A DNA stretch of 20,447 nucleotides from Bodo saltans (GCA_001460835.1 CYKH01002032.1:1-20447), one strand, 5' to 3'; numbered from the stretch's first letter, positions 8,852 through 16,800 are shown. Notes: generated by a model not told the origin, from the sequence alone. Program-made: numbers and translations.

Positions 8852-9910
8852 ATGAGCAGCTCCGGATTATTGACGCCATGGTCGCTAACTGCCGTCCCGC
8901 TGCACACTCTCGCTGGTAAGACTGCTATTGTGACGGGTGCCAACAGCGGCATTGGCTTCTACACCGCGTTGGAGCTTGGCAGACTTGGTGCCCGCGTCAT
9001 CCTCGCTGTTCGAGATCTTAAGAGAGGACAAGCAGCTCTTGATGAAATGCTCAAAGCGTGCCCTCGAGGTAACTATGTCCTTATGCAACTGGATGTGTCG
9101 AGTTTGAAGTCTGTGCATAACTTCACACAGAAATTTCTCTCGAAGCCATCACCAACCAGCGCAAGCGATGCCACCCCTGCGTCACAAGATAATAAGAAAG
9201 GAGGAAGCACAAACAGCGCCGCGGTGAACGTGGTGGATATCCTTGTCAACAACGCCGGTATCATGATGACGCCGACGAAGCTACTCTCCAAGGACGGATT
9301 GCTCGATGTCTACCGGTGATTAGTGGATCCAGTGAAACGTAACTGTTACACCGACTACGGTACAGAAGATGCATCGGGTAGGGGTGCTCAACAAAGGCAA
9401 CCCTCACAACAGCGGACCAAACGAGCTGAAGGACCGCTGTTTCGGTTCATACTGAAATCCTACGAGCACTCTGCGTACGACCCGAGGCGAGCTTATGCGC
9501 AGTCCAAACTTGCCAACATTCTATTTTCTCAAGAGCTTGGGCGTCGCTTTCCTCACATTACTTCTGTTGCCGCTCATCCTGGGGGCTCAGCGACAAATCT
9601 CCATCAGCACGCGTTTGGAAACCTCATGTGGCTCATGCAGTCCTCAGCTTCTGGCGCTCTGCCAACGTTAAGAAGTATTTTGGACCCCTCAGCAACTTCC
9701 GGAGCATACTTTGGCCCTTGTGCCTTGATGATCGGCTGTCCCACGAGAGCAACACTTCCGCTTGGGGCTAGGAGTGAATCTGCAGCTAGGGCACTTTGGG
9801 ATGCTTCTGTTGCTGCCGTCGCTTCCATTGGCACGGCGCCAGAGAAGCGTGTGGGAACAGAAGGGACCGTTGCCACTTCCACTGTTGCTTTGAAGCAGTC
9901 GAAGCTGTGA
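8852..9910 (+). pseudogene. Short-chain dehydrogenase (retinol dehydrogenase/WWOX type), disrupted in the middle
   Basis: The N-terminal half (155 codons) has the nucleotide-binding glycine motif TGANSGIG (residues 28-35) and the structural NNAG (133-136). It then stops at TGA 9317-9319. The same frame resumes after the stop and contains YAQSKLANILF (catalytic Tyr and Lys, bases 9494-9508), AAHPGG, and an SDR-like C-terminus to TGA 9908-9910. Between about 9300 and 9450 the reading frame does not look like an SDR. The expected helix with NHLGHF and the strand ending in the catalytic Ser are missing in this frame. Fragments in other frames (VISGSS just after the stop; an open stretch in the third frame about 9336-9453) suggest one or more indels plus loss of coding sequence. 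It is probably a pseudogene or an assembly-damaged copy. An active enzyme would need NAD(P)H. Confidence 0.75.
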
Positions 9911-10021
9911 TGGGAGATTCCCAAACTTTTTTTTGTTTGCGGGCTACTTTCTTCGTTCTTGTCGAACTCTCACATTCTTCTGACGTGCTCTCAATCTTCC
10001 GCCCACAACATCATTTCGCCC

Positions 10022-10043
10022 ATTTTTCGTTTTCCCCTCGAAG
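10022..10043 (+). promoter_or_regulatory. Predicted spliced-leader acceptor for the SF1 gene
   Basis: A strong C/T tract at 10022-10039 is followed by AG at 10042-10043 (alternative 10049-10050). The ATG at 10060 is the first downstream. Confidence 0.55.
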
Positions 10044-10059
10044 AAAATAGAACACAACT

Positions 10060-10941
10060 ATGAGCAGTGAATTGGATCTCCTCTCGCCTGTCGTCGAAGC
10101 CCCTGTTGTCAAAGAGCATGCCGTTGAAGAAGATGCTCACGGCTGGAGCGTTTGCCGTTACACCAACCAGAATATTCCAACGTACATTCCCCCAGAAGCG
10201 CTTTTGCTGGAAGAGGGACAGTTTGTGAAATCTTTCTTGCTGAGATGTCAATTGTACGACGTCTACCGTGTGATCGAGACGGACACGTGCGAGCAGTACC
10301 TCTCTCACAAAGGTGCACTCGAACCAGAGTACGACAAGAACGGCAACCGGACCAACACTCCAGAGCAAGTTCTCCAAGAATTAAAGACGAAATGCATGAC
10401 AGAGCTCACAGAGGCACTCAAGCGCCATAGAGATATGGTTTCTGGTGCGGCTGCTGCCGCTGCAGCTGTCACCAAGGAAATCGTGTTCAAGCGAATGTTC
10501 ACAGTCGACGAAATGCAGCAGGGTGCCTATGGTGCCATTCTTGGTGCCCGTGGTAGCGTCCACCAGTCGTTGGAGCGAGAGACAAAATGTAAGATTGTCT
10601 TAGCGGGTCGAGGAATCACTGATCTTAAGAAAGATACCAGTGAAGCTGCCCTCCGTGCTATTGACGAAGATCCCCATGCACGCATCACCGCACCAAATGA
10701 AAAGGCACTGCAAGAGTGTGTTCAAAAGATCGACTGGATTTTATCGGATGATCCCGCTGCACATGAATTCAGGGAGAACAATCGCAGGAAAATGGCCCAT
10801 GCAGATGGCAAGGCGTACGTGCCAATCCCTCGTGAAGCGATGATGTACCAGGCGTCGAAAAGCGGAGGTGCATCCAAGCGTCCCCGTGAAGAAGAAGCGC
10901 CTGTTGTTGACCAAGAGATCAATGATTTCTTGGATCTGTGA
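10060..10941 (+). CDS. SF1: Splicing factor 1 / branch-point binding protein
   Basis: This 293-residue protein matches SF1/BBP. At about residues 85-115 is the helix-hairpin signature EPEYDKNGNRTNTPEQ, equivalent to the EPxYxxxGxRxNTRE of the SF1-HH domain that contacts U2AF65. After an alanine run comes a KH/QUA2 domain (about 143-235) with MQQGAYGAILGARGSV, whose GxxG loop (GARG, 162-165) sits where other SF1 proteins have GPRG; then LERETKCKIVLAGRG and the final KH helix. The KH-QUA2 region binds the intron branch point. In kinetoplastids the main substrates would be trans-splicing acceptors. No CCHC zinc knuckle and no long proline-rich tail are present; the C-terminus has a basic SKRPR patch and an acidic end (INDFLDL). 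Family assignment is strong. Confidence 0.9.
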   Translation: MSSELDLLSPVVEAPVVKEHAVEEDAHGWSVCRYTNQNIPTYIPPEALLLEEGQFVKSFLLRCQLYDVYRVIETDTCEQYLSHKGALEPEYDKNGNRTNTPEQVLQELKTKCMTELTEALKRHRDMVSGAAAAAAAVTKEIVFKRMFTVDEMQQGAYGAILGARGSVHQSLERETKCKIVLAGRGITDLKKDTSEAALRAIDEDPHARITAPNEKALQECVQKIDWILSDDPAAHEFRENNRRKMAHADGKAYVPIPREAMMYQASKSGGASKRPREEEAPVVDQEINDFLDL

Positions 10942-11041
10942 GAGAGAAGAAGCGTTCATTGTTGTTAAACTGAAGCTTTTCATTGGTTGCTTATGCATCT
11001 TGTTTTTTGCCTCTCCACCTCCGACGCTGAAAAAATATCTC

Positions 11042-11058
11042 GCACTCTTTTTGACAAG
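11042..11058 (+). promoter_or_regulatory. Predicted spliced-leader acceptor for the glycosyltransferase-like gene
   Basis: The tract CTCTTTTTGACAAG has AG at 11057-11058. The first ATG downstream is 11108, in the frame of the membrane protein. This argues against starts further upstream in the 3' part of the SF1 gene. Confidence 0.45.
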
Positions 11059-11107
11059 TAGGAATAGGGTTTCTACATCATTGCAAATAGGTACAGGGGT
11101 GGTGATT

Positions 11108-12560
11108 ATGACGAATCGACGGCGTTCCATGATGGTCACGTTAGTGGCGGTGTTCTCTGTGGCATTAGTCGTGGTGCTCTTCTTTCCAGCTGAGCCAACG
11201 TCACTTTTTCCTTCGAGCGCTCATCCGTCATCGTCGGCGACAAGTCTGGCTCACAACATTAGCACCATGTCGCAGCCAACGCTTTCTTCTGTTGTGAGAC
11301 CATCGACAGAGCCAATTACGCCAGCCCCTCACATTCCGTTAGTGTGCACCACAACTTGGCACGAGGAGTACAACGAGAGCCATACGTGGGGCGACCCAGG
11401 AGAGCGCTACACTAAGAAAGGTTGTCCATCCCGTCGTCAAAGTATTTCTTGCACAGGAACACGAATGCATCGAGCGTTGGTGATCTACATGCTACAAACC
11501 AAAGATGACGCAAATGATGTGATTGTGGAGATGGAAAATTTTAGGTACTTCCTCAACTATGGTGTCCACGGTGAGAACCAATCCACTGCAATGTTTGACG
11601 GCGTCGATTACATCTTTACACGCATCAGGCCGAAGTCGATGGGACACGTCACGGTCCCAACGGTTTGCGCTAGCGCTGCCAATGTGAAAATGATGTGGGT
11701 GCCCGATGGTGTGTGTGATCTTTGTGCTCACGGCCGGGTGATTGCGAGTTTAGGCGGTCCTGCGGCTGTGGTTGCAAAGTATGCATTTATTGTTCTGATG
11801 AATGCTGGGGCTCGAGGCCCATTTCAAGGGGAAACTGACCCCAATTGGATTGATGTGTTTGCCATGGGTGGCCAGACGCAATGGCGACAGGGCATCACCC
11901 GCCCCCTCATGACCGGACCTTCTGTGAGCACACAGTTTTCTGTCCATGTGCAGACGCATGTGTTAGGTCTTCATGCGCAACTACTTTTCCAGTACATGGA
12001 GTTTTTAACCCATTGCACGATACGGAAGAAAGAATGCATTCGTCGAGGTGAAATCCCTGCTGGAATTGCATGGCTCCATAGTGGCGGTTGGTTGCATTCA
12101 CTTTCGCGAAATGAGCACACAGTTTTCTGTCCATGTGCAGACGCATGTGTTGGGTCTTCATGCGCAACTACTCTTCCAGTACATGGAGTTTTTAACCCAT
12201 TGCACGATACGAAAGAAAGAATGCATTCGTCGAGGTGAAATCCCTGCTGGTATTGCGTGGCTCCATAGTGGCGGTTGGTTGCATTCACTTTCGCGAAACG
12301 TCACGATCCGCATCGCGGACGATGTTGAACGACTGGCCGCGTTGAACAGGAGATACAACGTGGTAGAGCCCATGATAGAGCATTACGATGTGTGCGCTGC
12401 AGTCTTTGTAAAATTCGGTGGCTCATTTACGCCATACATCAAGCGGCGCATCACAGCGCACACTGAACAGCTTTCGCTATTTCAATCCCCTCGTCGACTA
12501 CTTACTGGCGGTGTTGTGGTCATAAAGCTACTTCAGCAATGCGATTTTGTCCTACTTTAG
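11108..12560 (+). pseudogene. Glycosyltransferase-like type II membrane protein, frame broken by a tandem duplication
   Basis: From ATG 11108 the product has a short basic N-terminus, then one hydrophobic anchor (about residues 8-27), a Ser/Thr/Pro stem, and a globular region with many Cys, His and Trp. This is the layout of a Golgi type II enzyme. The stretch KYAFIVLMNAGARGPF resembles the LNxSxRGPF motif of a widespread family of uncharacterised glycosyltransferase-like proteins; that recognition is from memory and moderate. A 187-bp tandem duplication (11925-12298) shifts the frame by one base, so the read-through product ends early at TGA 12236-12238 with about 42 aberrant residues. The original C-terminus continues in another frame from the second copy to TAG 12558-12560. 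As assembled, the gene is broken. Allele joining during assembly, or a real recent recombination, would both explain this. Confidence 0.7.
11925..12298 (+). repeat. 187-bp direct tandem duplication, two copies
   Basis: Copy 1 is 11925-12111 and copy 2 is 12112-12298, immediately adjacent. I count five mismatches in 187 bases and no gaps. The unit is not a multiple of three, so it breaks the reading frame. All five differences are synonymous in the ancestral frame (Leu, Leu, Arg, Gly and Ala codons). Confidence 0.95.
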
Positions 12561-12639
12561 AAATTCGTTGCATTTCTCTTGGTATTTCCCCTTACAGTAC
12601 TGTATTTGATTCGACGTTACACCCCTACTTTCTCGATGT

Positions 12640-12671
12640 CATTTCTGTTTTTCTAATCAAATTCACGGCAG
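12640..12671 (+). promoter_or_regulatory. Predicted spliced-leader acceptor for the surface-protein gene
   Basis: A pyrimidine-rich tract at 12640-12656 is followed by AG at 12670-12671. No ATG lies between it and the chosen start at 12729. Confidence 0.55.
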
Positions 12672-12728
12672 TCTCACCCTCGACAACCAGCCTTCAACAC
12701 AACACATCAACAGAACACAACATCAGCA

Positions 12729-14840
12729 ATGCTTTCCCTCCTAACCATTGTTGTCCTCACACTTGGCGCTGCCTCCGTAGAAGCAGCAACGTGCTCGGCG
12801 ACTGCGGCGTCGATGCTAACTGCTCTACCCATTTACGGCGGCGCCATCTCCATCCAGTGGCGCAACGCGCTCTCGGCCGCCCAGATCGGCAACTCTGCGT
12901 GCGCTGGGACGTACGGTCTCATTGCTCAGGGTGTCGGGATCAAAGCGTCGACTTCGAATCCGTACTTCTGGACGTATGGGATGGTTCGAACCCCCAGTCT
13001 GTACGCCTGCTACCTCGTGGGAGCTTCGGTTGCTGCCAACTGCACGTTCAGCATGACTACGGGGGTGGACGTGCTTTCGACGGAGCCAAAGAGCGTGTTG
13101 CTGTCGACCAAATCAGCGCCGCCACTTGTCTTCACACTCACACCTCCTGTCCCACTTGCCGGAACTGCCTTCAACATCACCGTACTCGGCTCGTGGGCCA
13201 GCGCGAAGTCGTTTGCGTTTGCTCTTGGCGGCACTGGCGTATGCAGCAGCCCCCTGCGGACGTGGAACACTTCGCTTGCAACTGCGAAAGTGTTGAACAC
13301 GTCCGCCGTGCTGCTTGTGGTCGACGCACTTGCAACCAGTGGCGTCGGTGACGTGACTGCGTTCCTTGCGCTGCCGCTGTGCGCGCGCATCCAGAGCACC
13401 AACGAGGTCGGGGCGTGGTTTGCCCTCTCGCACTTCGCCGGGCACAGCAACCACAATGTGTTCCTCGGTGCCGCTGCGAATGTCGCGCTGCACACGACGG
13501 CTGATCTTGTGTGGTCAATGCCCGCCGCGTTCTCGACGGACTTTCTTGCGTACCGCGAGTACCTCTCCTTCAGCACCCCGTTCGACATCGTCCTCGCAGC
13601 TGGCTGGCTGGCGGCACGCACATTCACGCAGTTTGCCTTCGACGCGACGATGGACCTCTGCAATCCTGGCCTCACCGCGTCGTTCAGCCTCAGCGACGTC
13701 GTCTCGATCAATGCGACGCACGACGCAGTGTACGGTGTGTCCGTAGACATCCCCCCACCAAGCCCTGGTGGTGGCCGCGCTGTGCTCTGTGGCGCCGTCA
13801 ACAGCACGTCGCCGTGGATCCTTCTCTCGTACGTCTCGTACAACTTCCGGCAATGTGCCTTCGGCGACAGTTGCGTCCCGCCGTCGATGTGCATCCCTTG
13901 CGGGCCTTCGACGACGGAGTACTCCTGCAACCGCCACGGGACCTGCGGTGCGGGGGACGAGGTGTTCGACGTGTATCTCCTGAACTGCTACTGCGATCGT
14001 GGCTACTCAGGTCAGTACTGCGGAATTCGTGATAGCCTCACAGAAGAAGCTTCACCTACCCATTCCACCACACCCAGCATTACCTCCTCTCCAGCGCTTC
14101 TACCAACACCGACGCATACAACGTCCAACAGTCTCTTGGAGTCTACCAGCCGCCCAGTTCTCATCACAGGCACCCCCTCGGTCTCAATTTCCTGCACCTC
14201 ATCCTTCTCGCAGCTTCCCAATGTGACAGTTTCACCCTCCAACTCTTCACAACATGGGACTGGAACTGTGTCGCTGGAAACGATGTCATACTCAACCCAG
14301 TTCCTAACATTGAGCAGCACTCAACTACAATCCTCAACTTCGGCGTTGACGTTTTCACAAGCAATGGGATCTCGATCCCGGTCGGTTCAAGAATTATCAT
14401 CGAGTGGAAGTGTTGAGTCAATTCCAACAGAAAGCGTGCCGAGTGTGAGTGGCACGGTATCCAACCCGACGATACAGATTACAATCTCTTTGTTATGCGG
14501 CACCCCCACAGCTACCCGAGAACAGGACACAGTCTCCGCAACGGATTCCAAGCCTCTTTCAAACTCGTTAGACAAAGAAACCCCAACATCTTCCATCCCC
14601 ATCAAGGAGACACAGACAACAACACCACCGAAAAAAATGCGGAAAGTGTTTCTGACTCCGATGACACACACTTTCAGAGATCTTCGTCGACCGTGGACAC
14701 ACGATGGGCCTACTCCGAAGAAAGTTCCGACTCAGTATGTCGTCGAACGAACTTACATCATTTCATGGAGGAACGTGGTCATCAATATGATCATGTATTT
14801 CTTCATTGGATGTGCGTGTATCATCATCATGACGATCTAA
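12729..14840 (+). CDS. Surface-type membrane protein: signal peptide, large ectodomain, EGF-like module, mucin-like stalk, C-terminal TM
   Basis: This is 703 residues. Residues 1 to about 19 are a typical signal peptide (hydrophobic LLTIVVLTLG core, then VEA before ATCS). An ectodomain of about 370 residues follows, with paired cysteines and several N-glycosylation sequons (NCT, NIT, NTS, NST); its family is not recognised. An EGF-like module lies at about 391-431, with the CNRHGTC and CYCDRGYSGQYC patterns. Residues about 435-640 are a Ser/Thr/Pro-rich stalk, probably O-glycosylated. The last 22 residues are hydrophobic (INMIMYFFIGCACIII) and look like a membrane anchor at the extreme C-terminus with almost no cytoplasmic tail. 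The part before the stalk is markedly GC-rich and the stalk is not. A cell-surface role (adhesion, feeding or sensing) is plausible but inferred. Confidence 0.82.
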   Translation: MLSLLTIVVLTLGAASVEAATCSATAASMLTALPIYGGAISIQWRNALSAAQIGNSACAGTYGLIAQGVGIKASTSNPYFWTYGMVRTPSLYACYLVGASVAANCTFSMTTGVDVLSTEPKSVLLSTKSAPPLVFTLTPPVPLAGTAFNITVLGSWASAKSFAFALGGTGVCSSPLRTWNTSLATAKVLNTSAVLLVVDALATSGVGDVTAFLALPLCARIQSTNEVGAWFALSHFAGHSNHNVFLGAAANVALHTTADLVWSMPAAFSTDFLAYREYLSFSTPFDIVLAAGWLAARTFTQFAFDATMDLCNPGLTASFSLSDVVSINATHDAVYGVSVDIPPPSPGGGRAVLCGAVNSTSPWILLSYVSYNFRQCAFGDSCVPPSMCIPCGPSTTEYSCNRHGTCGAGDEVFDVYLLNCYCDRGYSGQYCGIRDSLTEEASPTHSTTPSITSSPALLPTPTHTTSNSLLESTSRPVLITGTPSVSISCTSSFSQLPNVTVSPSNSSQHGTGTVSLETMSYSTQFLTLSSTQLQSSTSALTFSQAMGSRSRSVQELSSSGSVESIPTESVPSVSGTVSNPTIQITISLLCGTPTATREQDTVSATDSKPLSNSLDKETPTSSIPIKETQTTTPPKKMRKVFLTPMTHTFRDLRRPWTHDGPTPKKVPTQYVVERTYIISWRNVVINMIMYFFIGCACIIIMTI

Positions 14841-14877
14841 TTGATACGATCTGTGGAATGAAGCGAACACATCTCTC

Positions 14878-14996
14878 TCCTTTCTTTCTTTTTTTGTTTT
14901 TCCCTCACTTCTGTTTCTTGATTTGCGTCGATTTTTCTTTTATTTTCCGTTGGGCAAAAAATTCCACACTTGACAAAAAATTGTGACATGTTACAG
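14878..14996 (+). promoter_or_regulatory. Predicted spliced-leader acceptor region for the mL44-like gene
   Basis: Very long T/C-rich tracts (14878-14950) are followed by TTACAG with AG at 14995-14996. A later AG at 15064-15065, after a second C/T-rich stretch, is an alternative. The choice decides whether the short upstream ORF at 15011 is part of the mRNA. Confidence 0.45.
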
Positions 14997-15010
14997 TATT
15001 GTGTTGTGTG

Positions 15011-15079
15011 ATGTGTGTACGACGACTTCCCTTGCGCTTGCATTGCCGCCAAAGAAAGAATACAGTAGTCAGTCTGTGA
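15011..15079 (+). other. Possible upstream ORF (22 codons) in the mL44-like 5' leader
   Basis: ATG 15011 opens 22 codons in a different frame from the main gene and stops at TGA 15077-15079, two bases before the main ATG at 15082. It is only in the mRNA if the acceptor at 14996 is used. The peptide is basic and not recognised, so any role would be translational control. Confidence 0.3.
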
Positions 15080-15081
15080 AA

Positions 15082-16728
15082 ATGATTTGTCGTACCCTTT
15101 TCTTCCGAGCAGCACTCAGGCCTCAGCTCAGGCTCGACCGTCTCGCTGTCATGCTAAAAGATCAACAAGTTCCTAATGCCCCTTGGGATTCCCGTCCAGT
15201 GCACACCCTACCACCCACACTGCAGGCACTCTTTGCTCCACTGTTTGCCTCAAATAGTTTTGTCTTCGAGAATCACCAGTTGACCATGCTAGGGGACACG
15301 TTAGTTGACAAGTACCTCTCCGAGGTGTTGCTGGACTATTTTCTTGACATGGGAATTGTGGTGACCACCAACACGGCCAAACTTGTGAATTCAGTGTTCC
15401 ACAATCATTTTTCTATGAGGCGGCTTGCCGAAGATATTGGCCTGATGAACCTTTCTACTCCTCCAGAGCCGCATGTGACAGCTGCTGGTATTGCTGATTT
15501 AAGCTTCCTAGAAGCTGCCGAGGCAGGACCATCGCCTTCTGATGTCGCCGGAACATCGTTTGATGTATCGCTCCTCACTTGTGGACAGAGTTCCTTGGGT
15601 TGGAAATTCTCTCATTTCATTGGTGCTCTGCATCGATGCTACGGTGACGATGCAGTGACGCTGCTCCTAGATTCATTGTTCGGTCTGAAGTCGTCGTCGA
15701 ATCTGGTCGGTAAGTCAACTGAATGGCTCTATGAGCTTGTAAAGCGGTTTTCGTCGATGCACGTCGCGGAAGCACTCCTTGCCGCCCAAGGAATCTCTGC
15801 AGAGTTTGTCGGTTCATCAGAGTACGTTGGACCTGAAGATGTCAGTGAGTCGCCCAACACAGGCCAAGAGGGAAAAGATTCTTCGAATGCCGAATTTTCT
15901 GAAGAAACAGACGACGGAGCTTCGGAATCACCAAATGTTGGTAACGCTGTCGGAGAAGTCAGACACTCAGGTCCTCAGAAACCCGAGACCTCGATCCGTG
16001 GCTTCCAGATCACCACCACAGGGCCGGACGGAAGTTTGTTGTCAGTTGCCCCGTCTCACGACACAGCACAGTCCCTGAAAACACCACTTGCCGGGCCGGA
16101 TTTCATCAACGCGTTAGAAATTTGGCGCAATCAAGCACTCCAACACGGCGAGGTGAGCTCCTTGAATGAGCTCGCTACCACCGTTTCCAATGGTTGGCTT
16201 TCACCGGAAGAGCACGCAAGTGAAAAGCGTGGGGCGGCGTACCGTGGATTCGTGGACTTCTCTACCGTTGCGTTGTTCGCTGATGTTGCTGGTGTCGCCC
16301 ACCCAATTTCAGGCAAACGAGTTTTTCGGGTTAATTTTAAGAATCAAATTCGCGACAAGCCGTTCTTTGACAAATTGTCAGAGTTCCGTGATGGCCTTCC
16401 GGTTGACACCTTTCGGGTTAATTTTAAGAATCAAATTCGCGACAAGCCGTTCTTTGACAAATTGTCAGAGTTCCGTGATGGCCTTCCGGTTGACACCAAC
16501 GGCATGTCAGTGCCTGAGTACCTCAAGAGCATCAACTCATCTCATCGGCGCGTGTTTGATGTGGCACTTGTGGTGGATGGCACCAAAGTCCTCGGCCGAG
16601 CAACATCATCGACATACTCAGAGGGTAGAGTGGCTGTGTCGCAGGCGTATTTGATGCGAACACTTCGGGACTTAAGTGTGTTAAGTGCAACAGCTCGGAG
16701 AGGAGAGCAGCGAAGTGACGAAGCGTAA
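15082..16728 (+). CDS. RNase III-fold protein, catalytically degenerate; mitochondrial ribosomal mL44-like
   Basis: I start at ATG 15082. The open frame extends upstream only to a GTG at 14983, and from 15082 the product (548 aa) begins with MICRTLFFRAALRPQLRLDR, a good mitochondrial presequence. Residues about 45-190 resemble an RNase III domain. HQLTMLGDTLVDKYLSEVLL fits the signature helix, keeping LGD (70-72) but with Thr where the first metal-binding Glu normally sits. GWKFSHFIGALHR (about 173-185) fits the second helix, but without its Asp/Glu pair. An acidic linker spans about 255-330. A dsRBD-like C-terminus (about 489-532) has VFDVALVVDGTKVLGRATSS. Loss of the acidic residues fits a structural protein such as mL44 or mL57 of the mitoribosome rather than a nuclease. 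An 87-bp in-frame duplication adds 29 residues (415-443 repeated as 444-472). Confidence 0.72.
   Translation: MICRTLFFRAALRPQLRLDRLAVMLKDQQVPNAPWDSRPVHTLPPTLQALFAPLFASNSFVFENHQLTMLGDTLVDKYLSEVLLDYFLDMGIVVTTNTAKLVNSVFHNHFSMRRLAEDIGLMNLSTPPEPHVTAAGIADLSFLEAAEAGPSPSDVAGTSFDVSLLTCGQSSLGWKFSHFIGALHRCYGDDAVTLLLDSLFGLKSSSNLVGKSTEWLYELVKRFSSMHVAEALLAAQGISAEFVGSSEYVGPEDVSESPNTGQEGKDSSNAEFSEETDDGASESPNVGNAVGEVRHSGPQKPETSIRGFQITTTGPDGSLLSVAPSHDTAQSLKTPLAGPDFINALEIWRNQALQHGEVSSLNELATTVSNGWLSPEEHASEKRGAAYRGFVDFSTVALFADVAGVAHPISGKRVFRVNFKNQIRDKPFFDKLSEFRDGLPVDTFRVNFKNQIRDKPFFDKLSEFRDGLPVDTNGMSVPEYLKSINSSHRRVFDVALVVDGTKVLGRATSSTYSEGRVAVSQAYLMRTLRDLSVLSATARRGEQRSDEA
16324..16497 (+). repeat. 87-bp perfect in-frame tandem duplication
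   Basis: Copy 1 is 16324-16410 and copy 2 is 16411-16497, with no mismatch found by eye. Each encodes the same 29 residues, beginning FRVNFKNQIRD and ending GLPVDT, just before the dsRBD-like region. Perfect identity means it is very young or an assembly artefact. Confidence 0.95.
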
Positions 16729-16800
16729 GACAGCGTTTCAAACGCTAGCAATTCATCGTAATTGATTTGAATTACAAGCTTGTTTTTGTTGTTACCACTA

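Noticed and set aside
9317-9319. Programmed stop-codon readthrough in the SDR gene
   Set aside because: The frame after the stop lacks SDR sequence for about 45 codons, so readthrough would not give an intact enzyme.
9314-9460. Spliceosomal intron in the SDR gene (GT right at the stop)
   Set aside because: Removing a GT-AG segment would skip the stop but would not restore the missing central SDR sequence, and cis introns are very rare in kinetoplastids.
10868-11107. N-terminal extension of the glycosyltransferase-like protein into the SF1 gene
   Set aside because: It overlaps SF1 coding sequence and crosses the pyrimidine tract and acceptor; the first ATG after the acceptor is 11108.
12539-13351. 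270-codon + strand ORF overlapping the start of the surface gene
   Set aside because: It is in a different frame, has no recognisable features, starts before the predicted acceptor, and is explained by GC-rich codon bias.
13010-13930. 306-codon ORF on the minus strand
   Set aside because: It lies wholly inside the GC-rich ectodomain of the + strand surface gene. The + frame has a signal peptide, sequons and an EGF module; the minus product shows no domain and would be against the direction of transcription.
14495-14986. Alternative + frame after the mucin-like stalk, acidic and Ser-rich
   Set aside because: It could suggest a frameshift into a cytoplasmic tail. However, the main frame ends in a plausible membrane anchor and the alternative has none, then runs into T-rich intergenic sequence. 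Left as unproven.
14983-15081. N-terminal extension of the mL44-like protein from GTG 14983
   Set aside because: No ATG is present in this stretch in frame, and it spans the predicted trans-splice acceptor. The ATG at 15082 begins a good mitochondrial presequence.
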